64,000 nt of DNA from Marinobacter excellens HL-55 (GCA_001314845.1 LJZQ01000005.1:43755-107754), one strand, 5' to 3'; positions 26,543 through 36,532 are shown, numbered from the stretch's first letter. Notes: generated from the letters alone by a model not told the origin. Numbers and translations are program-made.

Positions 26543-27550
26543 TTACGGAAGCTCCTCCCGCCACCGCTTCACCCGCACCTGATCCTTGACGGCATCAATC
26601 ACCTCCAGAGTCAGGTTTATCAAGGCCTGAGTTTCCTCGTCATCTGCAACTTCCTCGCCGGGCTCCGGCAGAAACACGTTCACAATATCCTCGATAAACG
26701 CATGGTTGGAAGACGAGGCAAGGTCTTCCAGAATCTGGTGGATCACATTGGCAACGATGTCGCCTACGGCATTTTCCAGGGTGTCCTGGATGGTGGGGCC
26801 AACCACCGGCAAATACTTCAGGCGTGATAGCTCCAGGTTCTGTTTCAAGGCGTTGTCTACCCGATGTTCAAGGTAGGCCCGTAACGCGCCTCGGTTGGGG
26901 ACGTAACCATGTTGGGCCGCCAGTGCGACTCTTTCGGATAACCAGTCAGACAGCATGCCCCTGCGCGGGTACAGAATGTCGTTCTGGATGCGCTCAACCA
27001 GCGGCGAGCCCCGTTTCACCTCTTCCTGAACGCCGCTCAGTACTTTCAGTACAATTCGGTCAGACAATTCCTCCATGAAGGCGTCGTAATAGAACATGAC
27101 AAAGCGGTACAGGCGTGAGCTGGTAACGTCGATGATCTTGTACTGATGGAGCCGGTAGATGATGGAGATAACGCGGAGAATCCGCAAAAAACGAAGACTT
27201 CCGACAGGAATGCAGCCTACCAGGTCATACCAGTGAATGAACGGATAGAAGTACCAGCGGTCATAGATCTTGGCCTTGACGGAGTATCCCCATCTAAGGA
27301 AAAACTCGGACAGAAAGATCGATACGAAAATAAGATCGAAGAAAATGAAGTTTTCATGTATCGGCTTGTAAGCCGAGTTGACCGCGGGCAGGTGGGCTTC
27401 CAGAAGATTCTGGATCGCCACGAAGTTATAGATTGAATCCCAGATGATGAATGAGAGATTGATTATCAGGAGGCCCAACATCAGAAAATCAATGAGGAAC
27501 CAGATCATCTGATGGCTGGATCGGAGGTTTTCGCGATTAATCCTGAGCAT
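26543..27550 (-). CDS. Voltage-sensor-like membrane protein without visible pore domain
   Basis: 335 aa. Helices near 16-38 (S1), 68-88 (S2; Glu82 after aromatic residues), 104-116 (S3; Asp109) and 118-138 (S4; Arg120, Arg123, Arg126, Arg133 and Lys138, spaced mostly three apart). After S4 there is no second hydrophobic pair or pore loop: residues 145-335 are soluble and helical, rich in acidic residues. Proteins of this kind are often named ion transporter, but the channel part (S5-pore-S6) is missing. It may be a sensor or a proton-type voltage channel; this is inference. Confidence 0.75.
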   Translation of the reverse strand: MLRINRENLRSSHQMIWFLIDFLMLGLLIINLSFIIWDSIYNFVAIQNLLEAHLPAVNSAYKPIHENFIFFDLIFVSIFLSEFFLRWGYSVKAKIYDRWYFYPFIHWYDLVGCIPVGSLRFLRILRVISIIYRLHQYKIIDVTSSRLYRFVMFYYDAFMEELSDRIVLKVLSGVQEEVKRGSPLVERIQNDILYPRRGMLSDWLSERVALAAQHGYVPNRGALRAYLEHRVDNALKQNLELSRLKYLPVVGPTIQDTLENAVGDIVANVIHQILEDLASSSNHAFIEDIVNVFLPEPGEEVADDEETQALINLTLEVIDAVKDQVRVKRWREELP

Positions 27551-27763
27551 CCGGGGTACCTGGTTACGGGGCGGAGAATCAACATAAGTCTCTGACAGGT
27601 TAGCCTATTTCTGGTGAGAGCACGACTGTCAGGATGACCGGGGCGTTGGGGATCAGTAGGTTTTGTTTCGTCAGGCTTGGATCCCCTTGCAGGCTATCGG
27701 TAAACTCTCATCCCTGTTTTCAGGGATTCATGACTCAACCCGTTGGGGAAACCAGTTCGCCAC

Positions 27764-29512
27764 ATGCTGTCAGCCGGAAATTACACGAAAAAGAGCTTGA
27801 AGTTGCTAGGGATGGTGGCGTTGTTCTATGCGTCCAGCAGCCATGGCACTCAGGTGCGGGTAAATGTCGAAGGCGACCACAGCGATCTTCGGGACAACGC
27901 CCGTGTTTTTGTGGGTGAGGTGGATGGGCGAACGGCGGATGGCTTAAGGCGTTATGCGCCGACTGCGATTGCCCAGGTCGAGAGATCCATCCGGGCGTTG
28001 GGCTATTACAATCCGGTGATCAGCTGGGAGGTGGTTGAATCTGACGACGAGCTCGCAGAGCTGATTCTGACGGTGGAACCGGGACAACCGGTGACTATTC
28101 GCACCCGGGATGTAAAGATTGAGGGCCCTGGGGGCGAAGACCCGGAATTTATGAGTCAGATACCCGCGCAACCAGCCGAGGGCGACATTCTGCATCACGG
28201 GCGCTACAACGCGCTGCGCCAGGCAATTCAGAATCGAGCCAGCCGTCTGGGGTATTTTGACGGCGAGTTTGTGACCCGCCGGTTGGAAGTCGACCCGGCG
28301 CAGAACCAGTCCGACATTACTTTGCACTATCGAACCGGTGAGCGATATCGCTTGGGTTCTGTAACGTTTCTGGAAGGCCATGGATTTGATCAGGATTTGC
28401 TGGATCGTTTCGTCACCTTTGAATCCGGTATACCGTTTCATGCGGATGAAGTTGCCAGGCTGAACAGCGATCTCTCAAACAGCGGCTATTTTTCCGGTGT
28501 CGATATTGATGCTTCTCCGAATCGTGCCGAGGACGGCGTGATTCCTGTCGACATTGGGCTGACGCCCAGGCCACCCAGATCCATAGGCGCCGGTGTGGGG
28601 TTTTCAACGGACGTTGGCCCGCGTTTGCGGGGCAACTGGCGCGAGCATTACACCAATCCGATGGGGCACCGTCGCGGCGCGGAAACAGAGCTTTCAGAGC
28701 TTCGTCAGAATATCAGCGGTTGGTATGAACTGCCGCTGGATCCGCCCATGACCGATTCGTTGCGGCTGGGTGCCGGTTATCAGCGGGAAAACATTGAGGA
28801 TGTCGACTCCGAACGACTGACATTGGGCCAACAGTGGCGACACCAACTCGACACTGGCTGGATGCAGGTGTTGTCGATTCGTTGGGAAGGTGAGCGCTTT
28901 CGCATTGGTGAGGAGGAACGAAGCAACTCCAGTCTGCTGTTGCCGGGGTTAAGTTATTCCAAGCTGCAGGCGGATTCACCGCTGGACCCTTCCAGAGGCT
29001 ATCGGCTTCAGTTTGACGTGACTGGCGCTCATCGGGCCGTTATCTCGGATGCGGACATACTTCATGTCAACGTTCTGGCCAGGGGTCTCTATACCCTGGC
29101 AGACAACCACCGATTTTTGACCCGTTTTAATTTTGGCGGCGTGGCCACCAACAGCTTTTCGGATGTGCCTCCGTCGCTTAGATTTTTCGCCGGCGGTGAT
29201 CAGAGCGTCCGGGGCTATGGCTATGAAACCCTGTCGCCCCGCGATGCCAACGACGTATCTATTGGCGGCCGCTATCAGTTGGTGGGCGGACTGGAGTATC
29301 AATATGAATTTGTCAGAAACTGGCGCATTGCCGGATTTGTGGACCACGGAAACGCAGTTGATGACGTTTTTGACCCGCTCGCCACCGGCGTGGGTATGGG
29401 TATCCGCTGGGTGAGCCCGGTCGGGCCCCTGCGGCTGGATATTGCCAAGGGGCTGGATGAGGAGTTTGGCGGCGGCTGGCGTATTCACTTTTCGATGGGG
29501 CCTGAGCTGTGA
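27764..29512 (+). CDS. tamA: Translocation and assembly module protein TamA
   Basis: 582 aa. Signal peptide, three POTRA-like domains (about 25-260) and a C-terminal Omp85 barrel with the conserved GGDQSVRGYGYETLSP loop. With TamB it helps insert outer-membrane proteins or moves phospholipids to the outer membrane. Starts possible are TTG 27743 and ATG 27764; ATG gives a normal signal peptide and is preferred. It overlaps tamB by GTGA, showing translational coupling. Confidence 0.92.
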   Translation: MLSAGNYTKKSLKLLGMVALFYASSSHGTQVRVNVEGDHSDLRDNARVFVGEVDGRTADGLRRYAPTAIAQVERSIRALGYYNPVISWEVVESDDELAELILTVEPGQPVTIRTRDVKIEGPGGEDPEFMSQIPAQPAEGDILHHGRYNALRQAIQNRASRLGYFDGEFVTRRLEVDPAQNQSDITLHYRTGERYRLGSVTFLEGHGFDQDLLDRFVTFESGIPFHADEVARLNSDLSNSGYFSGVDIDASPNRAEDGVIPVDIGLTPRPPRSIGAGVGFSTDVGPRLRGNWREHYTNPMGHRRGAETELSELRQNISGWYELPLDPPMTDSLRLGAGYQRENIEDVDSERLTLGQQWRHQLDTGWMQVLSIRWEGERFRIGEEERSNSSLLLPGLSYSKLQADSPLDPSRGYRLQFDVTGAHRAVISDADILHVNVLARGLYTLADNHRFLTRFNFGGVATNSFSDVPPSLRFFAGGDQSVRGYGYETLSPRDANDVSIGGRYQLVGGLEYQYEFVRNWRIAGFVDHGNAVDDVFDPLATGVGMGIRWVSPVGPLRLDIAKGLDEEFGGGWRIHFSMGPEL

Positions 29513-32500
29513 CCGATCAATCCCCGCAGTCCCCCAGGCAAGATCAAGGTGCGCCAGAGCGGCACCGGAAGCCGCTGCGCAGGCGCTGGTGGTTCTGGCT
29601 ACTGGTCGCACTGGCAGTGGTTCTGTTGCTGCCACTGTTGCTTGCCGGGCTGATTTTGGCAGCTTTACACACCGAAACCGGCACTGCCTGGACCATTGAT
29701 CAGATTCCGGGGCTGCAGACCGAGGCCGATCAGGGTTCGTTGCTCGGCCAATGGCAGGCCGAACGTCTGACGTGGCAGGGCTACGGTGTCGGTGTGATGG
29801 TTGAGGCTCCGGAAGTGGATTGGTCGCCCAGCTGTCTGTTCGAGAAAACCCTGTGCCTGGATACTCTCAAGGCCGATCGCATCGCGGTGACCCTTCAGCC
29901 CTCTGATAGCGAGGCAGAGGCGGGCGGCGACATCAGCCTGCCCAGGGTGAATCTGCCGGTGGCGGTGGTGGTTGGTGATGTTGCGCTTGGCAGCCTGACG
30001 GTTAACGACAGCCTCATATGGGAGCGCTTTGAGCTCAGATCCCGGGCTTCCGGGTCGAGTCTGGAACTCGAACATGCGCTGTATCAGCTGGATGACATTC
30101 GGGTAACCGCGCAGGGGCGTGCTGATATGCGCGGTGACTGGCCACTGGATATAGACGTCGAAGTCTGGCTGCCGCCGCCCTCTGGTGATGACTGGCAGCT
30201 CTCTCTCAACCTTGGGGGCAGTGTAAGGGATGTGCGCCTGAGGGGCGCAAGCCAGGGCTATCTGGATGCCCGGCTCCGAGGTGAATTGCAGCCGCTGGAT
30301 AGCCAGTTGCCGGCGACAATCAGGCTCGAGTCTTCCCGTTTTCTTGCCCACGGTGATTTGCCTGAAACACTCACCTTGCAGGATTGGACTTTGAGCCTGG
30401 ACGGCTCTCTGGCGGACGGATTCCGGACGGCCAGCCGGGCCACGCTGCCGGGCACGGAAGGGGCGATACAGACGTCGGTCAGTGGGTTGGTCACGACTGA
30501 GCAGGTAACCGATCTGTTGTTGTCCATGACCGGCCCGGCGCAACCATCCGGTGTTGGCCCTGGCACTCTGGAAGTGCAAGGTATGGCCTCCTGGACCGGT
30601 GGTATTTCGGCCGATATCAACCTTCTGCTGGAGCGCTTTCCCTGGCACACCTTGGTGCCCGGGCTTGAGGCGCCGCCGGTGTCGCTGGAACGTTTGCAGG
30701 GGCAGGCCAGTTATCAGGATGACCGTTACCAGGCTGATCTGCAGGCCTCAGTGGCCGGCCCCCTGGGCGAGGCTGAGCTGAGTGCCGGGCTTGACGGCGA
30801 CGATCAGGCCGTGCGCATCAGCCAGTTGGCGATGACCACGGGTGCCGGTTCACTGTCTGGTGATGCGGAGCTCCAATTCTCGGAGACGTTGGCGTGGACC
30901 GCGGCACTGGTGCTCGATCAGTTCAATCCCGGTTATTGGGTGCCCATGCTGGAAGCCAGCCTGAACGGTGAGGTTAACAGTCAGGGCCAACTCCAGCCCG
31001 ATGGCCTGCCCATAGTGTCGGCTGACTGGAATCTCCAGGGCCGCTGGCAGGATCAGGATGCGCAGGCCCGCGGCGAGATTGACAGCGATGGTAATGACTG
31101 GACCCTGAGCAATCTGGCGCTGGTTGTGGGTGGCAACCGCGTACAAGGGCAGGGCCGCTATGGCCGGGAACTGGCCGGCGAACTCTCGATCTTGCTGCCA
31201 GACCCAGGTGTGTTTGTGGCTGGGTTGGCGGGAGACCTTGCCGCAGAGCTGAGTGTTGGCGGCACTATTCAGGACCCAACGGCAAGCGCGACATTGACTG
31301 GCCGCGGGCTTGCCTGGCAGGACCTGCTGCAAGTTGGGGCGATTGATTTGGATGCCGGCCTGGCCAGGGGTAGTGTGATCGACGGGTCACTGGTGGTCCG
31401 GGAGGTGAGTGCGGCCGAGCAGCAGCTTGAGGAAGTTACACTCCAGCTGGGTGGGACGCGCGAGGATCATGAGCTGTCGGTGGCGGTGAATCATACTGAA
31501 GCCAATGTGCTGATGGTCTTTACCGGTGCGATCTCTGAGGCTTGGGATGGCTGGCAAGGTCTCTTGTCCCGGGGCGAAATCGATATCCGTGGGCCAGACC
31601 AGACCTGGCGGCTTGAGTCGCCGGCAGATTTGGCTTACGGCGAGGACGGTACGGTGAGTTTCGGTGCCAATTGCTGGCGCTGGCAAGACAGCTCGGTGTG
31701 TGCGGAGCAGCAGCAACTGTGGCCAGATCCCCGTATTGCCTATCAAATCCGCCAGTTCCCGACCGTGGCGCTTGAGCCGCTTTTCCCTGAGACCTTCAAC
31801 TGGAATGCCTACCTGAACGCCGACGTGAACCTGTCTTTGACCGATGCCGGCCCGGATGGCCGGATCACCCTGGATGCAGGCAGCGGCACGTTTGAGTTTC
31901 TGGTCATTGATGAATGGCAGAGCCTGGACCATGACACCCTGACACTGGATGCCCGCTTGAAGCCGGAGAATGCTGAATTTTCATTCTCGCTGCAGGGCCC
32001 GGAACTGGGTACGTTTGCCGCGGATCTGTCGGTAGATCCTTTGGCGGAAGATCGCCCCATAGAAGGCCGCTTAAGTCTGCAGTCGCTGGACCTGGCATTT
32101 GCTTCCGTGTTTGCAGGGCTGGAGGAGCTCAGCGGACAGGTGAATGGTGAGGCTCAGTTATCCGGCCCGCTGCTACGGCCCCGGGTCGACGGAGAGCTGG
32201 CTCTGACCAACGGCCGCATCTACGATCCGGGACTGCCGTTGCCCATGGACGACGTTGTGTTGGTGCTGGAATTTCTGGGAGATTCAGCCGACATCAGTGG
32301 CCGCTGGAAAAGCAATGACCGGAGCAGTGGAAAGCTTTCCGGAGCTCTGAACTGGCAGCAGGAGCCGGAGTTTGAGCTGTCGATCGTCGGCGATCGGCTG
32401 CCGGTAAATCTTGAACCCTATGCTCAGGTAGAGATTGGTCCTGACCTGACCATTGCCTTCCGGGCTGGTGAGCTGTCTATCTCCGGGCGGGTAGATGTGC

Positions 32501-33288
32501 CAAGGGGCGATATCGAAATCACCGGCCTTCCGGAGTCTGCGGTGTCGATTTCAGAGGACGAGGTGATCGTCGGGGTAGAGGTAGAAGAGCCCGTTATCCG
32601 GCGCATGTTGATGGACGTGACCGTTGTGGTCGGGGAAGACAAAGTGACCTTCGACGCCTTTGGTGTCACCGGCAATCTGCAAGGAACGCTGAGGATTGGT
32701 AATGACATGGACACCCGTGGGTCTCTGCAACTGGTGGACGGTCAGTATCAGGCCTTTGGCCAGGAGCTGGAGCTGCGCCGGGCAAGGATCCTGTTTGTCG
32801 GTGCACTGACCGAGCCTTACCTCGACATTGAGGCGATTAGACGGGTAGATTCGGTGGTCGCTGGAATCCGGTTGAGTGGGCCGGTTAATGCGCCCGAGAC
32901 GGAGGTGTTCTCAGAACCCTCGATGCCCCAGGCGGACGCGTTGTCTTACGTGATCCTGGGGCGCCCGCCCCAGGGGCGAGGCGACGATGGCCAGATGAGC
33001 CAGGCGGCCTTGTCGCTCGGGCTGACGCAGGCCAGCAAGTTGACTCAGGGGATTGGAGATGAACTGGGCATCCGGAATCTGACGCTGGAAGCCGAAGGTT
33101 CTGGCGATGGCGCATCGGTAGTTGCCAGTGGGTATATCACCGATGAGTTGAGCCTGCGTTACGGTGTTGGCATTTTTGAACCGATCACTACCGTTGCGCT
33201 GCGCTACGATCTGGGCCGGTATTTCTACCTGGAGGCTGCCAGTGGCCTGGCATCCTCCCTTGATATTTTCTACACCCGGGACTTTTGA
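29509..33288 (+). CDS. tamB: Translocation and assembly module protein TamB
   Basis: 1259 aa, family-typical. A basic tail, one inner-membrane anchor (about 25-50, FWLLVALAVVLLLPLLL), then a very long repeated beta-strand periplasmic part and the C-terminal DUF490 domain (about 900-1259). AsmA-like superfamily; thought to form a hydrophobic bridge between membranes. GTG start at 29509 overlaps the tamA stop. Ends 2 bp before the convergent SIMPL gene. Confidence 0.95.
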   Translation: MTDQSPQSPRQDQGAPERHRKPLRRRWWFWLLVALAVVLLLPLLLAGLILAALHTETGTAWTIDQIPGLQTEADQGSLLGQWQAERLTWQGYGVGVMVEAPEVDWSPSCLFEKTLCLDTLKADRIAVTLQPSDSEAEAGGDISLPRVNLPVAVVVGDVALGSLTVNDSLIWERFELRSRASGSSLELEHALYQLDDIRVTAQGRADMRGDWPLDIDVEVWLPPPSGDDWQLSLNLGGSVRDVRLRGASQGYLDARLRGELQPLDSQLPATIRLESSRFLAHGDLPETLTLQDWTLSLDGSLADGFRTASRATLPGTEGAIQTSVSGLVTTEQVTDLLLSMTGPAQPSGVGPGTLEVQGMASWTGGISADINLLLERFPWHTLVPGLEAPPVSLERLQGQASYQDDRYQADLQASVAGPLGEAELSAGLDGDDQAVRISQLAMTTGAGSLSGDAELQFSETLAWTAALVLDQFNPGYWVPMLEASLNGEVNSQGQLQPDGLPIVSADWNLQGRWQDQDAQARGEIDSDGNDWTLSNLALVVGGNRVQGQGRYGRELAGELSILLPDPGVFVAGLAGDLAAELSVGGTIQDPTASATLTGRGLAWQDLLQVGAIDLDAGLARGSVIDGSLVVREVSAAEQQLEEVTLQLGGTREDHELSVAVNHTEANVLMVFTGAISEAWDGWQGLLSRGEIDIRGPDQTWRLESPADLAYGEDGTVSFGANCWRWQDSSVCAEQQQLWPDPRIAYQIRQFPTVALEPLFPETFNWNAYLNADVNLSLTDAGPDGRITLDAGSGTFEFLVIDEWQSLDHDTLTLDARLKPENAEFSFSLQGPELGTFAADLSVDPLAEDRPIEGRLSLQSLDLAFASVFAGLEELSGQVNGEAQLSGPLLRPRVDGELALTNGRIYDPGLPLPMDDVVLVLEFLGDSADISGRWKSNDRSSGKLSGALNWQQEPEFELSIVGDRLPVNLEPYAQVEIGPDLTIAFRAGELSISGRVDVPRGDIEITGLPESAVSISEDEVIVGVEVEEPVIRRMLMDVTVVVGEDKVTFDAFGVTGNLQGTLRIGNDMDTRGSLQLVDGQYQAFGQELELRRARILFVGALTEPYLDIEAIRRVDSVVAGIRLSGPVNAPETEVFSEPSMPQADALSYVILGRPPQGRGDDGQMSQAALSLGLTQASKLTQGIGDELGIRNLTLEAEGSGDGASVVASGYITDELSLRYGVGIFEPITTVALRYDLGRYFYLEAASGLASSLDIFYTRDF

Positions 33289-33290
33289 GT

Positions 33291-33983
33291 TCAGTCCAGC
33301 TTGAAAGTGGCGTTCACGCTGGCCTGGATTTCCCGGGGGCCAATGCTCGACACTTTGTCGCTGCTGGCTCTTGCCTCCGCCATCATCATGGGGACTGGGC
33401 GGTGACCACCGTTGATGTTAATGGTGACCACCTCCCCGCAGGCCATGTTCAGTTGCTGGGCGACAAATTCGCAGCGACTGCGGGCGTCTTCAATGGCTCT
33501 GGCCAGTGCTTGTCTTTGCAGGCTTTCTTCGTCGGAATGAAAAAACTGATGCTCGCCCAGGTGGTATTGCAGGCCGACTTTTTGCGCTTGCTCAAGCAGG
33601 GGGTTCAGCAGTTCTAGATCGTTGATGGAAAAGCTGACGGTCTGGCTGGCCACGGCCACCTGTTGAGGCTTCTGGCCACGCTCCTGAACTGGCAAGGTGC
33701 GCGTGTACAGGTTTACGTTAGCGTCAGAGTAGTCCACCAGGCGGTCACGCATGGTATCGATCGCCGAGCGCCATTGTTCCATGGTTTCCGTCAAACGCTC
33801 AGACGCTTTCTCCGGCAGGTTGTGCTCTGCGTTTGCGGTAAATTGCAGGCGGGCACTGTCAGGCGCGTACCGCACGCTACCTTCCCCGCTCAGGCTGACC
33901 TCACCAGCCAATGTCGTCGTTGAAAAAGCGGATGCTGTAATCAGTGAAGCGGCCAGCGCCAGCGTGTGCATTCGTTTTGACAT
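33291..33983 (-). CDS. SIMPL-domain (DUF541) periplasmic protein
   Basis: 230 aa. Signal peptide ending near LAG/EVS, then a SIMPL domain (VSLSGEGSVRYAPDSARLQFT, ending QASVNATFKLD). Family members are periplasmic or outer-membrane proteins with oxidative-stress or unknown roles. Two Cys residues (about 168 and 178) might form a disulfide. Its ATG overlaps the last base of the upstream gene (TAATG), so it is translationally coupled to the amidotransferase-like gene. Confidence 0.88.
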   Translation of the reverse strand: MSKRMHTLALAASLITASAFSTTTLAGEVSLSGEGSVRYAPDSARLQFTANAEHNLPEKASERLTETMEQWRSAIDTMRDRLVDYSDANVNLYTRTLPVQERGQKPQQVAVASQTVSFSINDLELLNPLLEQAQKVGLQYHLGEHQFFHSDEESLQRQALARAIEDARSRCEFVAQQLNMACGEVVTININGGHRPVPMMMAEARASSDKVSSIGPREIQASVNATFKLD

Positions 33984-34729
33984 TAGTCGTCTCCAGGTTG
34001 CAGGAGCCCGTTAGTGCGGCTCTCAAGTCGTTCCAGTTTTCGAGCCCGGGCAGCATGCACAAAATGGCTGAATATCCGCCTGTGCCCGGCATGGTACAGC
34101 AGGTATTCCGGGTGCCACTGAACCCCCATCAACCATTGGTCGCCGGTGTTTTCAATCGCCTGTACAAACAGATCGTTGTCGACCGCCGTCACCCTCAGGT
34201 TCCGTCCTAGCTGCTTGATGGCCTGGCTGTGAATGCGGTTGGCGCCGATAGTGGTGCTGTGCATCAGGCGTCCCAGTCGGCTGGTGTGAACCAACTGGAC
34301 GGTTTGCAGGGGCAGTAGCAAAGGCCGGTGACGGGTTTTCATTCTTAATGGGGTGACGTTCTGGCACAAGGAGCCACCATGAAAGGTATTGATAAATTGG
34401 GCGCCGCGGCAGATCCCGAGTACCGGAAGGCTGAGCTGTTGAGCTTGATCCAACAATCGGTGGTCGGTCTCATCCCTTTTCAGGTCGTATTTCGCGGTGA
34501 CCTGTGGCTGTTGACCATACCGGTTGGGATGCACGTGCGTGCCACCAGACAACACCAACCCATCCAGCAGTGACACGTCGGTGTGCGAGCCTGGCCGAAT
34601 ATAATGGGTATGGGCACCGTGCAGCCTCAGCCCCAGACTGATCAGCCTGTGTGTGGTGCTGCGCCTGGCCGGCCCGCTGATGCCAATCGTCAGCCCGGGA
34701 GATTCCGGGGCGTCGCGATACTCAGACAT
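33983..34729 (-). CDS. Class I glutamine amidotransferase-like (peptidase C26) hydrolase
   Basis: 248 aa. Nucleophile Cys107 in GICRGAQ, and His206/Glu208 in WHPEYL complete the triad. This is the gamma-glutamyl-gamma-aminobutyrate hydrolase (PuuD-like) family, acting on gamma-glutamyl amides. It starts 8 bp inside the preceding amidoligase gene. Such pairing suggests that the two act on one amide product: the ligase makes it and this enzyme hydrolyses or trims it. Substrate unknown. Confidence 0.87.
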   Translation of the reverse strand: MSEYRDAPESPGLTIGISGPARRSTTHRLISLGLRLHGAHTHYIRPGSHTDVSLLDGLVLSGGTHVHPNRYGQQPQVTAKYDLKRDETDHRLLDQAQQLSLPVLGICRGAQFINTFHGGSLCQNVTPLRMKTRHRPLLLPLQTVQLVHTSRLGRLMHSTTIGANRIHSQAIKQLGRNLRVTAVDNDLFVQAIENTGDQWLMGVQWHPEYLLYHAGHRRIFSHFVHAARARKLERLESRTNGLLQPGDD

Positions 34730-35723
34730 AACCGTGTTGTTGTAGCCATTGCTCCGTGGTTTCGCGCCAGGAGTGGGTGAGGTTACGCAGGCTGAACTTC
34801 TGTGCTTGCCGGAAAGACTCTCTCAGAGAATTCAGATGGTCCGGATTGTTGGCGAGCTGTTCCAGCACCACCCAATCGTTCCAGACCGTTGAAAAGTGCC
34901 ACCGGGGATTATCAATGTCGCAGTCGGGTAAACGGTAGTGCAACGTGGGGCGGCTTTTGATCCGGGGGTCGTCTACATATTCGGCCAGCAACTCCGGGTC
35001 CAGATGAGCAAAAAGTGGCAGCAGGTCCAGCGCCTTGTTCCGGGTGGGGTTGTCGTGCAGGTAGTCTTTCATCAATGTTTTGATGTCCGGGTTGTATTCG
35101 TCCGCCATCAGCTTCTCGGTATAGCGACTACTCCAGGGTTCGATATAGGTGGTGAACTTGCGGCTGATATCCATTTGATGTCGGGCTTTGAGCCAGTCAT
35201 ACAACGCTGCGAACGCCTGAAGGTAACGCACCAGAGTGGCGGGCTCCAGATCTGGTAGTTCCGGGTTGAGTTGAAGCCCAAAGGCAAAATAGATGGCTTC
35301 ACGGCTGCCCTCGGCCCCAAGCTCTCTGAGTTCGTCAACCAGATGTTCAATGAGCTCCACTTTAGAGAATGCCAGCGGCGGACCTACGATCTCAAGTGGA
35401 ACAATCTTCTCGGCGGCAAAGTCGATGACGTCCATGGCGTGGTTGCCCAGATCGCGAATAGACTGCGGCAGGCGGTCGTCATCCAGATCGAGGTCTTTGA
35501 TCGGATCGGAGTCCAGCTCGATAGTGAATGTGCCGGCCTCGGTCTCAAGTTTGGTTACATAGCGGGATGCAAGCTCGGGCGTGCCCTCAAGCAATCGGGC
35601 CGCATGGTTAACCAGTTCGTCGTAGCTGAGGCCCGAGAGCTCGATCTCGACGCCGACCCTGCGCTCGTCACCCTCATGATTGCGAAGTTGATCCGGCATC
35701 TTGCAACGTTGGTTTGAGTTCAT
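34722..35723 (-). CDS. Putative amidoligase (COOH-NH2 ligase family)
   Basis: 333 aa. Resembles the amidoligase family (glutamate-cysteine ligase/glutamine synthetase-like fold): RVGVEIELSG near residue 23 matches the metal/ATP-binding GxExE strand, with FGLQLNPEL and TLHYRLPDCDID as later conserved strands. The usual His-x-His style motif appears as GLQLNPE. These enzymes join a carboxylate to an amine with ATP and occur with amidotransferase-like hydrolases, as here. First gene of the amidoligase-C26-SIMPL operon; divergent from lexA. Confidence 0.78.
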   Translation of the reverse strand: MNSNQRCKMPDQLRNHEGDERRVGVEIELSGLSYDELVNHAARLLEGTPELASRYVTKLETEAGTFTIELDSDPIKDLDLDDDRLPQSIRDLGNHAMDVIDFAAEKIVPLEIVGPPLAFSKVELIEHLVDELRELGAEGSREAIYFAFGLQLNPELPDLEPATLVRYLQAFAALYDWLKARHQMDISRKFTTYIEPWSSRYTEKLMADEYNPDIKTLMKDYLHDNPTRNKALDLLPLFAHLDPELLAEYVDDPRIKSRPTLHYRLPDCDIDNPRWHFSTVWNDWVVLEQLANNPDHLNSLRESFRQAQKFSLRNLTHSWRETTEQWLQQHGYV

Positions 35724-35832
35724 AGGCTATTGGCATCCTTTATAGAGAGAAGAGTTTTACCTTACCACAGGGATTCGCAGGCTCCGGCTACCTGACAGAA
35801 AAATAACACGCAGGCTTTACACTGGATAAAAC

Positions 35833-35869
35833 ACTGTATATAGTCAAATCACTGTATATAAAACCAGGA
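35833..35869 (+). promoter_or_regulatory. LexA operator (SOS box) of lexA-sulA
   Basis: CTGTATATAAAACCAG (35852-35867) fits CTG-N10-CAG. An 18-bp-shifted direct repeat of ACTGTATATA begins at 35833, but its right half lacks CAG, so it is only a half-site. The box lies 24 bp before lexA, giving autoregulation; sulA follows lexA closely and should share it. Confidence 0.85.
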
Positions 35870-35890
35870 TGTTCTGATCGGAGTAATTGC

Positions 35891-36499
35891 ATGAAGCTGA
35901 CCGCAAGACAGTCCCAAGTGCTGGATATTATCCGGCGGTATGTCGATGAAACCGGGTACCCACCGACCCGTGCGGAAATTGCTGCCGAGCTTGGCTTCAA
36001 GTCTGCCAACGCAGCGGAAGAGCATCTGCGTGCGCTGGCCAGAAAGGGAGCCATTGAGATGGTGCCCGGTGCCAGTCGCGGCATACGTCTGCCGGAAGTT
36101 GAGCCAGACCCCGGGCTGCCAGTTATTGGTCAGGTGGCTGCAGGTAGCCCGATACTGGCGCAGGAGCACATCGAAGATCATTGTTCATTGCTGCCGGGCT
36201 TCTTCTCGCCCTCAGCAGACTATCTGTTGCGGGTTCGCGGCATGAGCATGAAGGACATCGGCATACTCGACGGTGATCTGTTGGCCGTGCACAGCACACA
36301 AGACGTCCATAACGGACAGGTTGTTGTGGCGAGAGTGGGCGAGGAAGTTACGGTGAAGCGGTTTCGTCGCGAGGGCTCCAAAGTATGGCTGATCGCAGAA
36401 AACGAAGAGTTTGCGCCGATTGAAATTGATCTGACTGAGCAAGAATTGTTTATCGAAGGCCTTGGTGTGGGTGTGATCCGTCGATCAGATCTGCACTAA
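35891..36499 (+). CDS. lexA: SOS repressor LexA
   Basis: 202 aa, the E. coli length. Winged helix DNA-binding part at 1-65; self-cleavage bond Ala84-Gly85; catalytic Ser119 and Lys156, all at the E. coli positions. Represses DNA-damage genes and is cleaved when RecA is active. An SOS box precedes it. sulA follows at 33 bp. Confidence 0.97.
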   Translation: MKLTARQSQVLDIIRRYVDETGYPPTRAEIAAELGFKSANAAEEHLRALARKGAIEMVPGASRGIRLPEVEPDPGLPVIGQVAAGSPILAQEHIEDHCSLLPGFFSPSADYLLRVRGMSMKDIGILDGDLLAVHSTQDVHNGQVVVARVGEEVTVKRFRREGSKVWLIAENEEFAPIEIDLTEQELFIEGLGVGVIRRSDLH

Positions 36500-36532
36500 C
36501 CATCAGACACGCGTAACGCAGGTAGGTGAGTA

